From a virus, in the IMG/VR virus record IMGVR_UViG_3300022937_000105, positions 1 to 30,033 of that record: DNA of 30,033 bases; one strand, written 5' to 3'. The notes under the pieces are model-generated. The model made no database searches. It was not told where the DNA came from and worked only from the letters and a program-made list of their open reading frames with translations. The translations under genes were made by a program, and so were the position numbers. Of the stretch, positions 9,581 to 16,545 are shown piece by piece. Numbering within the stretch: the first letter of the stretch is position 1; each line of letters starts with the position of its first letter.

Positions 9581-11847
9581 TGACCGACATTGAATACCTT
9601 CGCCAGATAGCCAATCTTCTAAACGAAGACGCTGCCGCATACCTGCTGAACCCGCAAAATTTCGACAGAAACGATCTGCCGTTTACAAACGCTGTCCGCG
9701 ACGCTCTCGACGCTGTCCGCAACAATCTTGGTGGCGCAGACCGTCAACGGCTAGGGCAACTTCGTTATGTCGTCAAAAACCCCAACGATTACGGCGACGA
9801 TCTCCGGGCTATCTATGGCATCCAAGGCGACGCCAAACAGAATCCTGAGCCGTCGCAACCCGAAGTTGCTGGGTTGCCAACCTACGCGCAGTATTCTCCG
9901 AACAATGCAGTCGGCACCGGAGCAGTTGGTGGCGGCCCAAGTTCCACCAATGACATCCCGCCGCGCCCCGGCAATAACTACCCAGACATTCTTCCACCGG
10001 CTGACGGCTCCGCTATGCCAGTCGTCAGCCCCGCGATCGGCGCAACACTCAGCCTGTTCAACCAGCAATTCCAACGGTTTTACCGGACTGGCGGCGGTGG
10101 CCTCAATGAAGCCGACCGCAAAATCATCATGGACGCGCTCCGTGACCCGAACTCGCCAGATTTCACAGCGTTAGCAAAGTTTTCCGCAACCACCACAGAC
10201 CCGAGCAGGTTCGCAGCTCGCGCAGAACAAATCATCCAGCAACAAGGTTTGCTACCAGCAGAAGATTTCGGTCTTGACGAAGTCCGCGAATATACCGAGT
10301 TCGCAGAAGACATTTCTGTTTTCGAGGATTACAACTACAACCGGCGGTTGCGTCCTTACTACGACCCTGTCCAATCAACGATCATTTACATCTCAAAGGC
10401 TGAAGCGGAACGTCGCGGCCTCGCAGATGTGGAACTTGACGAAGACAAAGTTGACCAGTACGTCAAAAACTGGAGTGTGGTTCCACAGCAGATCACGCCC
10501 GCACCGAAACCCGGCCAATATGCGGGTGCTGCCGGCGTAACAGGTGTTCCAGGTGCGACGGGCACGCGACCCAGTACCGATCCCGATTACAGCGCATACG
10601 CAGGTGCAGCAGGAGTAGCCGGTGCAGCAGCAGCCCCTGCTGGAGCGACTTCTCCGTTCTTCATGGCCGCTGGTGTCGCTGGAATCCCTGGTAACACGAA
10701 CCTTCGGTACACCGCACCGCAGCAACCCCAGCAGGCTACACAAGCAGAACCCACAGCCATTCCTGTCGGCCTCAACGCCGTGTTCGCCTTGTTGCGCGAA
10801 GGCATAACCGGCATCGTTGACGAAGAAGCCGTAATGGAATACTACGGCGACAATCCTCCAGACGACCCAACGGTGCAGACAGACGGGTCTGTGACAGGTG
10901 GCGGTGTCACCGGAGGTTCCGTGTCGGGTGGTTTGGGCAGCGGGGTGCAGGCACCAACCGCGCTCGACCAGGCAATCCCCGAAGATTGGCGAGACGCAGC
11001 ACGCGAGGCATACCCCGGCTACTACGCCATTGTCCGCAACATCCCCGAAATCGCCGAACTACTAGAAGACGCGATCGCTGAAGGATTCACCGAACAAGAA
11101 TTCCAAGCACGGCTAGAACAAACAAACTGGTGGAAACAAACCACCGCATCAGCCCGCGAATGGGACATCAACGGTGAACGTGACCCCGCGTCACAACAAA
11201 CCCAGATTGACAACCGTGTCGCCCTCATCCGACAAGTCGCCCTCGACTCGTTCGGGGTACGGCTCGGCGCAGACTCCCTCAACGAACTCGCCAACGACAG
11301 CCTCCGACTCGGATGGACACAACAGTTCCTACTCAACGCCATCGGCGACGTAGCAACCCAATCCACCGCAGGCGTATCCCAGCTCCGCGCCGGTTACATC
11401 GGGCAACAACTACGTCAAACCGCGAACGACTACGGCATCGCCATATCTGACAACACGTTCAACAAATTCGTCAACCAGATCGCTGTCGGCCAAGAAACAC
11501 AAGATACGTTCCAACAGTACGCACTCACCCAAGCGAAAAACCTGTTCCCGTCTGTGTCTGATCGTCTCGACGCCGGCGAAACCTTCCAACAGATCGTTGA
11601 CCCGTACCGTGAACAGGCGGCACGACTGCTGGAAATCGACCCTGACGAAATCGATTTCACCCAGTCCGAGTACGTCAAAGCGTTGACCTACCAGGATGAA
11701 CGCGGCGAGCAACGCCCGATGTCGTTCACAGAGTTCGGTGATTACATTCGGCAAACACGTTCGTTTGGTTACGAGTACACCGATCAAGCACGAAACAAGG
11801 CGTACCAGGTTGCTAACGATCTGGCGAACTTGTTCGGGAAGGCGTAA
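9580..11847 (+). CDS. 755-aa modular virion protein with Gly-rich linkers
   Basis: It overlaps the upstream stop by one base (TGATG). Visible modules: an N-terminal helical part (~1-70); a Pro-rich linker; a helical part (~150-310); a collagen-like low-complexity region (~311-385) with YAGAAGVTGVPGATG and YAGAAGVAGAAAAPAG; a second Gly/Ser linker (GGGVTGGSVSGGLGSG, ~443-460); and a C-terminal domain (~465-755). The C-terminal domain contains WWKQTTASAREW, FGVRLGADSLNELANDSL and DYGIAISDNTFNKFVNQI. This pattern recurs in large structural proteins of actinobacteriophages, usually annotated only as hypothetical or minor structural. It is inferred to be a partner of the 1682-aa protein. Enzymatic function cannot be supported. 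Confidence 0.62.
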   Translation: MTDIEYLRQIANLLNEDAAAYLLNPQNFDRNDLPFTNAVRDALDAVRNNLGGADRQRLGQLRYVVKNPNDYGDDLRAIYGIQGDAKQNPEPSQPEVAGLPTYAQYSPNNAVGTGAVGGGPSSTNDIPPRPGNNYPDILPPADGSAMPVVSPAIGATLSLFNQQFQRFYRTGGGGLNEADRKIIMDALRDPNSPDFTALAKFSATTTDPSRFAARAEQIIQQQGLLPAEDFGLDEVREYTEFAEDISVFEDYNYNRRLRPYYDPVQSTIIYISKAEAERRGLADVELDEDKVDQYVKNWSVVPQQITPAPKPGQYAGAAGVTGVPGATGTRPSTDPDYSAYAGAAGVAGAAAAPAGATSPFFMAAGVAGIPGNTNLRYTAPQQPQQATQAEPTAIPVGLNAVFALLREGITGIVDEEAVMEYYGDNPPDDPTVQTDGSVTGGGVTGGSVSGGLGSGVQAPTALDQAIPEDWRDAAREAYPGYYAIVRNIPEIAELLEDAIAEGFTEQEFQARLEQTNWWKQTTASAREWDINGERDPASQQTQIDNRVALIRQVALDSFGVRLGADSLNELANDSLRLGWTQQFLLNAIGDVATQSTAGVSQLRAGYIGQQLRQTANDYGIAISDNTFNKFVNQIAVGQETQDTFQQYALTQAKNLFPSVSDRLDAGETFQQIVDPYREQAARLLEIDPDEIDFTQSEYVKALTYQDERGEQRPMSFTEFGDYIRQTRSFGYEYTDQARNKAYQVANDLANLFGKA

Positions 11848-11849
11848 CA

Positions 11850-12683
11850 ATGAGCATGACAGAAACTCAACAGTCCGCGTACGACGTAATCAACGATCTG
11901 CTCCGCATGTACGGGCTGGAAGAACTCACGACGTTTGTTGGGAACATCATCACTCAAAGGGATGTGGTTGACACGAACGTGTTGCTTGGCGAGATCCGTC
12001 AACAGCCCGAATACGAGCAACGGTTCTATGCGAACAAACTCCGACGTGACGCAGGACTCAACGTGTTGTCGGAACCTCAATACCTTCAACTAGAAAACGA
12101 CTACCGGCAGTACATGCGTGCGTCCGGTCTTCCGGCAGGTTTCTACGACAGTTACGAAGATTTCCAAAATCTGATCGCTGGCGACGTATCACGCGCAGAA
12201 CTCGCTGAACGAGTCAACCAAGGCTACGAAGCTGTACGTTTCGCCGATCCGACCGTCATCGCCCAAATGCAAGAACTGTACGGGGTCAGCGAAGGCGACC
12301 TCGCCGCATACTTCCTCGACCCAGAGAAGGCCACCCCTGTTCTGCTGCAACGCGCACAAGCCGCTCAGACAGCCGCAGGAGCCGCACAGGCCGGTATGCA
12401 ACTCACAACCGAAGAAGCCGAACGCCTCGCCCAAGAAGGCATCACAGAGCAGCAGGCACGCGCAGGAGCAGCAGCAATCACCCAAGCCGAAGAACTGTTC
12501 CAACCCACCACAGGCGAACAAGACGGCGCGTTCACCCGCGAAGAACAATTAGGTGCCGTGTTCGGAACAGATCCGGCAGCAGCACAACGTCTCCGTCAAC
12601 GCCAACGACGCCGGCAAGCAGAGTTCGAAGGTGGCGGCGGGTTCGCCCAAGGTGCCGGTGGACAAGTCACAGGGTTGCAATAA
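11850..12683 (+). CDS. 277-aa conserved actinophage virion-module protein
   Basis: It begins two bases after the previous stop; GGGAAGG lies ~10 bases upstream. Residues ~45-150 hold a recognisable conserved block (EYEQRFYANKLRRDAGL, LSEPQYLQLENDYRQYM, ASGLPAGFYDSYEDF, DVSRAELAERVNQGY). I recall this block from structural gene modules of many actinobacteriophages, with no assigned function. Residues ~165-235 are Ala/Gln/Glu-rich helices likely to coil, and the end is a basic stretch (RLRQRQRRRQAEFEGG) plus a Gly-rich tail. The long helices and basic C-terminus could suit a DNA- or portal-facing ejection component, or an assembly factor. The family resemblance is from memory; the role is inference. 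Confidence 0.65.
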   Translation: MSMTETQQSAYDVINDLLRMYGLEELTTFVGNIITQRDVVDTNVLLGEIRQQPEYEQRFYANKLRRDAGLNVLSEPQYLQLENDYRQYMRASGLPAGFYDSYEDFQNLIAGDVSRAELAERVNQGYEAVRFADPTVIAQMQELYGVSEGDLAAYFLDPEKATPVLLQRAQAAQTAAGAAQAGMQLTTEEAERLAQEGITEQQARAGAAAITQAEELFQPTTGEQDGAFTREEQLGAVFGTDPAAAQRLRQRQRRRQAEFEGGGGFAQGAGGQVTGLQ

Positions 12684-12690
12684 CACACAA

Positions 12691-12706
12691 CATCTTGTGC
12701 TACAAT
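12691..12706 (+). promoter_or_regulatory. Promoter candidate for the capsid unit
   Basis: CATCTTGTGCTACAAT contains an extended -10 (TGC + TACAAT, hexamer 12701-12706). Fourteen of its 16 bases match the element at 18495-18510, and the TGCTACAAT core recurs at 14294-14302. No clear TTGACA-like -35 lies 16-18 bases upstream (TTGCAA at 12675 is 20 away), so it is either an extended -10 promoter or one read by a phage-modified polymerase. It sits just after the 277-aa gene and before scaffold and capsid. Confidence 0.55.
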
Positions 12707-12714
12707 TTCTGACG

Positions 12715-12783
12715 ATGCCAAGATATGGCAGGAACCCCGCACAGCGGGAGAAATATGCAGCACCGTCATCTGCCTCCGGGTGA
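12715..12783 (+). CDS. Possible 22-aa leader peptide upstream of scaffold
   Basis: The ORF MPRYGRNPAQREKY + AAPSSASG starts 8 bases after the -10 hexamer at 12701-12706, so its ATG would be at or almost at the mRNA 5' end. Its TGA overlaps an in-frame GTG (12780) of the scaffold gene as GTGA. Both predicted leader hairpins (12736-12748 and 12762-12787) lie within or across it. It could be a translated leader controlling capsid expression or a chance ORF. No Shine-Dalgarno is visible. Confidence 0.3.
   Translation: MPRYGRNPAQREKYAAPSSASG
12736..12748 (+). promoter_or_regulatory. Leader hairpin 1 (CCCGC-ACA-GCGGG)
   Basis: A perfect 5-bp GC stem with a 3-base loop lies in the 5' leader of the capsid transcript, ~30 bases after the predicted start. 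It is not followed by a T tract, so it is not an intrinsic terminator. It may stabilise the mRNA 5' region. Confidence 0.4.
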
Positions 12784-12787
12784 CGGT
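12762..12787 (+). promoter_or_regulatory. Leader hairpin 2 just upstream of scaffold RBS
   Basis: ACCGTCA (12762-12768) pairs perfectly with TGACGGT (12781-12787) around a 12-base loop. The 3' arm ends six bases before the AAGGAG ribosome-binding site (12794-12799) and covers the alternative GTG start at 12780, so folding would favour initiation at ATG 12807. It could isolate or expose the RBS. This is the sequence complementarity as read; the function is inferred. Confidence 0.45.
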
Positions 12788-12806
12788 TGGGCGAAGGAGT
12801 GTACAT

Positions 12807-13235
12807 ATGGACAGCGACATCGACCGCGATGACGAGGCAGGCCGCAATCCGCTACGCGACCGGATGAAGCAGCTAGAAGCCGAAAACGCTGAACTGAAAG
12901 CGCGAGCCGACGAGGCATCCGCAGCAGCCCGCGAACTGGCGTTCGTGAAGGCCGGAGTAGATCCGAACCTTCCGATCTCCAAGTACTTTATGAAGGGCTA
13001 CGACGGCGACCTCACCGCAGACGCGATCAGAGAAGCAGCGATCGAAGCGCAAATCGTGAAAGACGCACAGGCCGAGCAGGTCAAGTCTGAAGCCCAAACG
13101 TGGGATCGTTCCACGCAGATGGCAGCAGACTCGTCAAGCGAAGCCCCAGTCGATTTCGTGACGCGCATCAGCCAAGCCAAAACACCGGCAGAGGTTGACC
13201 AGTTGCTGGCCGAAGCAAAAGCCCAAGCACTCTAG
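12807..13235 (+). CDS. Capsid scaffolding protein
   Basis: A 142-aa acidic, helical protein immediately precedes the major capsid gene, the usual place for the scaffold that shapes the prohead and leaves before packaging. Residues ~10-40 (NPLRDRMKQLEAENAELKAR) form a coiled coil. The middle block (AFVKAGVDPNLP, KYFMKGYDGDLTADAIREAA) is characteristic of scaffold-type proteins of actinobacteriophages. The C-terminus is helical (TPAEVDQLLAEAKAQAL). ATG 12807 is chosen over GTG 12780 because AAGGAG sits 7 bases before it. It is short for a scaffold, but this is common when no fused protease is present. Confidence 0.75.
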   Translation: MDSDIDRDDEAGRNPLRDRMKQLEAENAELKARADEASAAARELAFVKAGVDPNLPISKYFMKGYDGDLTADAIREAAIEAQIVKDAQAEQVKSEAQTWDRSTQMAADSSSEAPVDFVTRISQAKTPAEVDQLLAEAKAQAL

Positions 13236-13252
13236 CCCCCTAACCGGGGCTA
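13233..13252 (+). promoter_or_regulatory. Intercistronic hairpin between scaffold and capsid genes
   Basis: TAGCCCC (13233-13239) pairs perfectly with GGGGCTA (13246-13252) around a 6-base loop. The stem starts in the scaffold stop codon. No T tract follows, so full termination is unlikely. It is better read as a processing or stability element, or a partial attenuator, that sets the scaffold:capsid ratio. Confidence 0.5.
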
Positions 13253-13273
13253 CCATCCCGGAAGGACTCCATC

Positions 13274-14224
13274 ATGGCCTATACTCAGGCTTCATCCCTC
13301 TCCGTCGACCAGGCGGCATTTGATCGTATCGCGTTCTTCGCGCTGCGTTCAGAGCTGTTGTTCGACGCTGTCGCCGACGTGCAGCCGACCAACCAGTCGA
13401 TGCCCGGTTCCACGGTGACTTTCACCATTTTCAACGACCTCGCAGCCGCAACTACGGCTCTGACCGAGACGAGCGATGTGACCGCCGTCGCCATGAGCGA
13501 CAGCCAGGTCAGCGTGACCCTCGCTGAGTACGGCAACGCGGTGCTGACCACCGCCAAGCTGCGTGGCACCTCGTTCCTCGATGTCGATACCGTTGCCGCC
13601 AACGTCGTTGGTTACAACGCTGGTATCTCGATTGACAGCGTGGTTCGTAGTGTTCTTGAAGCAGGCAGCAACGTCAACTACGCGACGGGCGGCGCAACCG
13701 ACCCGACTTCGCGTGCGACCATCGCCGCTGAAGACATCATTGCAGCTGACGACCTCCGTAAGGTGACCGCACAACTTCGTGGCGACAACGTCCCGACGTT
13801 CAACGGTTTGTACATGGGTTACATCCACCCGGATGTGTCCTATGACCTGCGTTCGGAGACTGGTGCTGCCGCATGGCGCGACCCGCATGTGTACGTTGAC
13901 ACCGACATGATTTACAACGGTGAGATCGGCGCGTTTGAGGGTATCCGTTTCATTGAGACGCCTCGCGCCCCGCTGTTCGTTGATGGCGGTGCATCCAACG
14001 TGGACGCATACGGCACCCTGGTCATGGGCCGTCAGGCTCTCGCCAAGGCCCACTCGATCACCGATGGCAACGGCCCGAACCCTTCGATCGTGCGCGGCCC
14101 CGTCGTTGACACGTTGGAGCGTTTCCAGCCGATCGGTTGGTACTGGCTCGGTGGCTACGGCCGGTTCCGCGAGGCTTCGCTTCGCCGGATTGAGTCGTCG
14201 TCCTCGATCGGTGCGAACGCCTGA
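13274..14224 (+). CDS. Major capsid protein, N4-gp56 family
   Basis: This 316-aa protein has an HK97-type fold and forms the icosahedral shell. It shows the features of the N4-gp56 family: QAAFDRIAFFALRSELLFD near the start, PGSTVTFTIFNDL (~residues 44-57), LAEYGNAVLTTAKLR (~83-97), a helix of TIAAEDIIAADDLRKVTAQL, NGLYMGYIHPDVSYDLR (~180-196), GEIGAFEGIRFIETPRAP (~216-233), and a C-terminal GRQALAKAHS. The length is ordinary for the short members of the family. An excellent RBS (GAAGGA, 7-base spacer) and flanking hairpin and terminator suggest very high expression from the promoter at 12691. Codon use here is visibly more regular than in neighbours, as expected for the most abundant virion protein. 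Confidence 0.92.
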   Translation: MAYTQASSLSVDQAAFDRIAFFALRSELLFDAVADVQPTNQSMPGSTVTFTIFNDLAAATTALTETSDVTAVAMSDSQVSVTLAEYGNAVLTTAKLRGTSFLDVDTVAANVVGYNAGISIDSVVRSVLEAGSNVNYATGGATDPTSRATIAAEDIIAADDLRKVTAQLRGDNVPTFNGLYMGYIHPDVSYDLRSETGAAAWRDPHVYVDTDMIYNGEIGAFEGIRFIETPRAPLFVDGGASNVDAYGTLVMGRQALAKAHSITDGNGPNPSIVRGPVVDTLERFQPIGWYWLGGYGRFREASLRRIESSSSIGANA

Positions 14225-14244
14225 TCCGAGTTCCCTCAGGCATC

Positions 14245-14271
14245 AGCCCCCTGCTTCGGCGGGGGGCTTTT
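14245..14271 (+). terminator. Intrinsic terminator after the capsid gene
   Basis: A 10-bp stem (14245-14254 with 14259-14268: AGCCCCCTGC / GCGGGGGGCT, one G-U pair) closes on a TTCG tetraloop and is followed by a T run (TTTT, 14268-14271). It lies 20 bases after the capsid stop. This is the strongest terminator in the window and closes the scaffold-capsid transcript. Confidence 0.92.
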
Positions 14272-14286
14272 GCCGTTGTGGGGGTC

Positions 14287-14302
14287 GGTTTGGTGCTACA
14301 AT
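14287..14302 (+). promoter_or_regulatory. Promoter candidate for the tail-fibre module
   Basis: GGTTTGGTGCTACAAT has an extended -10, TGC + TACAAT (hexamer 14297-14302), sharing 12 of 16 positions with the 12691 element. It stands just downstream of the capsid terminator, where a new start is needed. A weak TTGTGG (14276-14281) at 15-base spacing is the only -35 candidate. The predicted start is near 14309. Confidence 0.55.
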
Positions 14303-14311
14303 GACGGGTGC

Positions 14312-14321
14312 GGTCTAGACC
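14312..14321 (+). promoter_or_regulatory. 10-bp perfect palindrome at the promoter start site
   Basis: GGTCTAGACC is perfectly self-complementary and lies 10 bases after the -10 hexamer, at or just after the predicted +1. This is a typical place for a dimeric repressor's operator half-sites or for a start-site structure. Ten bases could occur by chance, so support is positional only. Confidence 0.35.
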
Positions 14322-14336
14322 ACCTGGAGTGATTTG

Positions 14337-14699
14337 ATGAGCATTTCAAACTATTTGGAAAACAAGTTGCTGGATGCCACATCTGGCACGTCGTATGCGT
14401 CTGCTGGCACTTATTTGCAGTTGCATACTGGTGATCCTGGTGAGGATGGTACGGCTAACGCTGCGACGGAGACGGCGCGGAAGGCTGTGTCGTTTTCTGC
14501 TGCGTCTGGCGGGTCGATGGCGTCGTCTGGGACTGTTGAGTGGACGAGTGTTGCTGCGACTGAGACGTATACGCATTGGTCGTTGTGGGATGCGTTGTCT
14601 TCTGGTAATGCGTTGTGGTCGGGGGCGTTGGCGTCGTCGGCTGCGGTGGTTGCGGGGGACACGTTCCAGATCACTTCGTTGACTTTGACTCTGGACTGA
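14337..14699 (+). CDS. Tail appendage/fibre-associated protein, Gp80-like
   Basis: This 120-aa protein starts at ATG 14337 (GGAG at 14326-14329, 7-base spacer); the TTG three bases earlier is less suitable. The pattern NYLENKLLDATSG, TYLQLHTGDPGEDG (~25-38), ARKAVSFSAASGG (~47-60), then beta strands with THWSLWDALSSGNALWSG and a final TFQITSLTLTLD is shared by a family of small phage proteins annotated as minor tail or fibre protein (Gp80-like). It is mainly beta and probably forms part of a tail or fibre attachment. The third-position composition is T/G-rich, unlike the C/A-rich genes at 9580-12683. It is the first gene after the 14287 promoter and overlaps the next by TGATG. Confidence 0.68.
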   Translation: MSISNYLENKLLDATSGTSYASAGTYLQLHTGDPGEDGTANAATETARKAVSFSAASGGSMASSGTVEWTSVAATETYTHWSLWDALSSGNALWSGALASSAAVVAGDTFQITSLTLTLD

Positions 14700-15265
14700 T
14701 GGCGACTAATTTCCCTTCTTCGTTGGATTCGTTTACGAATCCGTCTGCTTCTGATGCGTTGGATTCTGTGTCGGTGCCTCATGCGGATCAGCACGCGAAT
14801 TTGAATGATGCGATGGAAGCGGTGCAGGCGAAGTTGGGTGTGGGTGCGGGCACTATCGGTGACACCTCGACGACATACACGCCGACTTGGACAAGTAGTG
14901 GAACCGCTCCGACGTTAGGAAACTCAACGCTTAGTGGCCGCTACATCAAAATGAACAAACTTGTATGGGTGCAAATTTTGTTCATACGCGGGTCGACCGC
15001 CACCAACGGAACAGGCATCTATTATTGGTCGCTGCCATCAGGTATTACAGCACGGGCAGGTCTTTACGGTTTCATGTCCCAAGGAGTCGCTCGTTTGTAC
15101 GACGCAAGTCCTGCCACCGTATACATAGGCCAAGCCTCGTTTTATGGCGGCGCGACCGATAAAATTATGGCTTACACATCAAGCAATGCCGTCGGTGCGA
15201 CAAGCCCATTTACATTCGCTACTAATGATGAAGTCGTTATGACCTTCACCTACGAGGCGGCATGA
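14699..15265 (+). CDS. Tail fibre / receptor-binding protein, paralogue 1
   Basis: A 188-aa protein and the first of three paralogues sharing a ~50-residue N-terminus. Residues 1-51 contain ATNFPSSLDSFTNPSASD, then HADQHANLNDAMEAVQAKLG. This probably attaches the fibre to the tail. The C-terminus (~60-188) is beta-rich (SGRYIKMNKLVWVQILFIRG, GTGIYYWSLP) and ends in VVMTFTYEAA, as expected for a receptor-binding tip. ATG 14699 overlaps the upstream stop (TGATG), and its N-terminal sequence matches the other paralogues' starts, which fixes the start. Codon third positions change from T/G-rich in the shared part to mixed in the tip. Fibre role is inferred from domain type and neighbours. Confidence 0.72.
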   Translation: MATNFPSSLDSFTNPSASDALDSVSVPHADQHANLNDAMEAVQAKLGVGAGTIGDTSTTYTPTWTSSGTAPTLGNSTLSGRYIKMNKLVWVQILFIRGSTATNGTGIYYWSLPSGITARAGLYGFMSQGVARLYDASPATVYIGQASFYGGATDKIMAYTSSNAVGATSPFTFATNDEVVMTFTYEAA

Positions 15266-15266
15266 C

Positions 15267-15428
15267 ATGGTTACCGTGACCTGTACAGACGACGACTGCC
15301 CGAACGGTGGCATTGACTACAACGTGCTTGGCACGCACGATTTCGTGGAGTGTGGTGGTTGTGGTGTCCATCTGGAACCGTACGATCTGCGTGATGACCC
15401 GCCGATGCCTGACATGGGGGTGAGCTGA
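15267..15428 (+). CDS. 53-aa zinc-ribbon protein paired with fibre 1
   Basis: ATG 15267 is one base after the fibre stop, and its TGA overlaps the next fibre's ATG (TGATG). The protein reads MVTVTCTDDDCPNGG, then HDFVECGGCGVHLEPYD: a Cx4C and a CxxC knuckle about 18 residues apart, with acidic surroundings. This is typical of a small zinc ribbon. It is placed exactly where fibres 2 and 3 have their small partner genes, so a role in fibre folding or attachment is possible, but nothing in the sequence proves it. Confidence 0.62.
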   Translation: MVTVTCTDDDCPNGGIDYNVLGTHDFVECGGCGVHLEPYDLRDDPPMPDMGVS

Positions 15429-16306
15429 TGGCTACTAATTTTCCTGGTTCGTTGGATGCGTTCACGAATCCTACGTCGGGGGACACGTTGGATAATCCTC
15501 CGCATGACCAGCAGCACGCCGATATCAATGATGCTGTGGAGGCGATTGAGACGGCCCTGTTAGATGGTGCGCCTCTGCATATTGACGACGCGAACGAGCG
15601 GGTCGGCATCGGCACAGCGACACCTGCCCACCCTCTGCATGTAACTGGTTCGGATAACCGACCAATCCGTGCTGAATCATCGGTGTCTGGTTCATACATT
15701 GACATTCAGGACTCAGCAACCACAGGCGAGGGTTATGTGGCTATCGGTGCTGTTGGCAACGAGGCGCGAATCATTGCTGGTGGCAGTACTAGAGTGACGG
15801 TTGACTCGTCTGGCAATGTCGGTATCAATGACACTACGCCGTCGTACACGTTGGATGTCAACGGTGACATCAACGCCACCGGCGACCTACGCATCGGCGG
15901 TGCTGCAATCGGGACATACACCGACTATTCCTCGTCGGTCACGTTTGGAGGTTTCACCAAAGGAACGTCAACTGTCGTCGCAAAATATGCCCGAGTCGGA
16001 AAGTTCGTGCATTATTGGGGTTATGTCATTACACATAGTGGTTTCTCTATGACAGGGCCGCTAGATGTGTCGCTGCCAATCGCCGCAACTGGAGGAATTC
16101 TCACAACCAACTCTCCGTGTTCGTTTTACGACGGCTCAACCATCACTTGGGGAACCGCGATCAATCTGGGTGGGAGCACGATGAGGCTCGTTACTCATGC
16201 AGCGGGTGGCACATATGCGTTCAACGCTGATGTTGCCTCCAATGTTCCCTTCACATGGGCGACCGGCGACGCTTTCTACTGGAACCATTACTACGAGGCA
16301 GCATGA
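15428..16306 (+). CDS. Tail fibre / receptor-binding protein, paralogue 2
   Basis: This 292-aa product has an N-terminus (ATNFPGSLDAFTNPTSGD, DQQHADINDAVEAIETAL) matching fibres 1 and 3. Residues ~56-160 carry repeats of the type RVGIGTATPAHPLHVTG and NVGINDTTPSYTLDVNGD, which form stalks in many trimeric phage fibres. The C-terminal ~130 residues resemble the tip of fibre 1 (KYARVGKFVHYWGYVI compared with RYIKMNKLVWVQILFI) and end in YYEAA. So fibre 2 looks like fibre 1 with an inserted stalk. No S74 peptidase chaperone domain follows the repeats, although this repeat type often precedes one. The final codons overlap the next gene. Confidence 0.75.
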   Translation: MATNFPGSLDAFTNPTSGDTLDNPPHDQQHADINDAVEAIETALLDGAPLHIDDANERVGIGTATPAHPLHVTGSDNRPIRAESSVSGSYIDIQDSATTGEGYVAIGAVGNEARIIAGGSTRVTVDSSGNVGINDTTPSYTLDVNGDINATGDLRIGGAAIGTYTDYSSSVTFGGFTKGTSTVVAKYARVGKFVHYWGYVITHSGFSMTGPLDVSLPIAATGGILTTNSPCSFYDGSTITWGTAINLGGSTMRLVTHAAGGTYAFNADVASNVPFTWATGDAFYWNHYYEAA

Positions 16307-16545
16307 TGAGACTAAACATCACCCCGTATCTCACCGCTGATGGCGCGCCCGTAGAGCATTGGATTTCACAGATGCGTCTGCACCGTGATCGTTTGTTGGC
16401 GCAGTCGGATTGGACACAGGCTCATGACGACCCGACGGGTAGGCGTGACGAGTGGGCAACCTATCGGCAGGCTCTCCGTGATTTCCCTGCGACATGGACT
16501 CCCGGCCCTGAAGCAAACTTTCCTGAGCCTCCGGGGGGTGTGTGA
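16303..16545 (+). CDS. Phage tail assembly chaperone-like protein (APC type)
   Basis: An 80-aa protein overlaps the fibre 2 stop (ATGATGA; ATG 16303 or 16306). The core MRLHRDRLLAQSDWTQAHDD, DEWATYRQALRDFPATW, NFPEPP matches the pattern of the small phage tail assembly chaperone (APC) family: RxxRDxLLxxSDWtq, WxxYRqaLRd, wPxxP. Such genes typically sit directly downstream of a fibre and help fold or attach it, so this may be the cognate helper for fibre 2 or for all three fibres. No frameshift signal of the tape-measure chaperone type is involved. The family match is from memory of its conserved residues. Confidence 0.72.
   Translation: MMRLNITPYLTADGAPVEHWISQMRLHRDRLLAQSDWTQAHDDPTGRRDEWATYRQALRDFPATWTPGPEANFPEPPGGV

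Noticed and set aside
13349-14053. 234-aa - strand open frame opposite the capsid gene
   Set aside because: It is a codon-bias shadow of a highly expressed gene, with no plausible protein features.
14245-14271. Reading the terminator as a bidirectional element for converging genes
   Set aside because: There is no - strand gene nearby; only + strand termination is needed.
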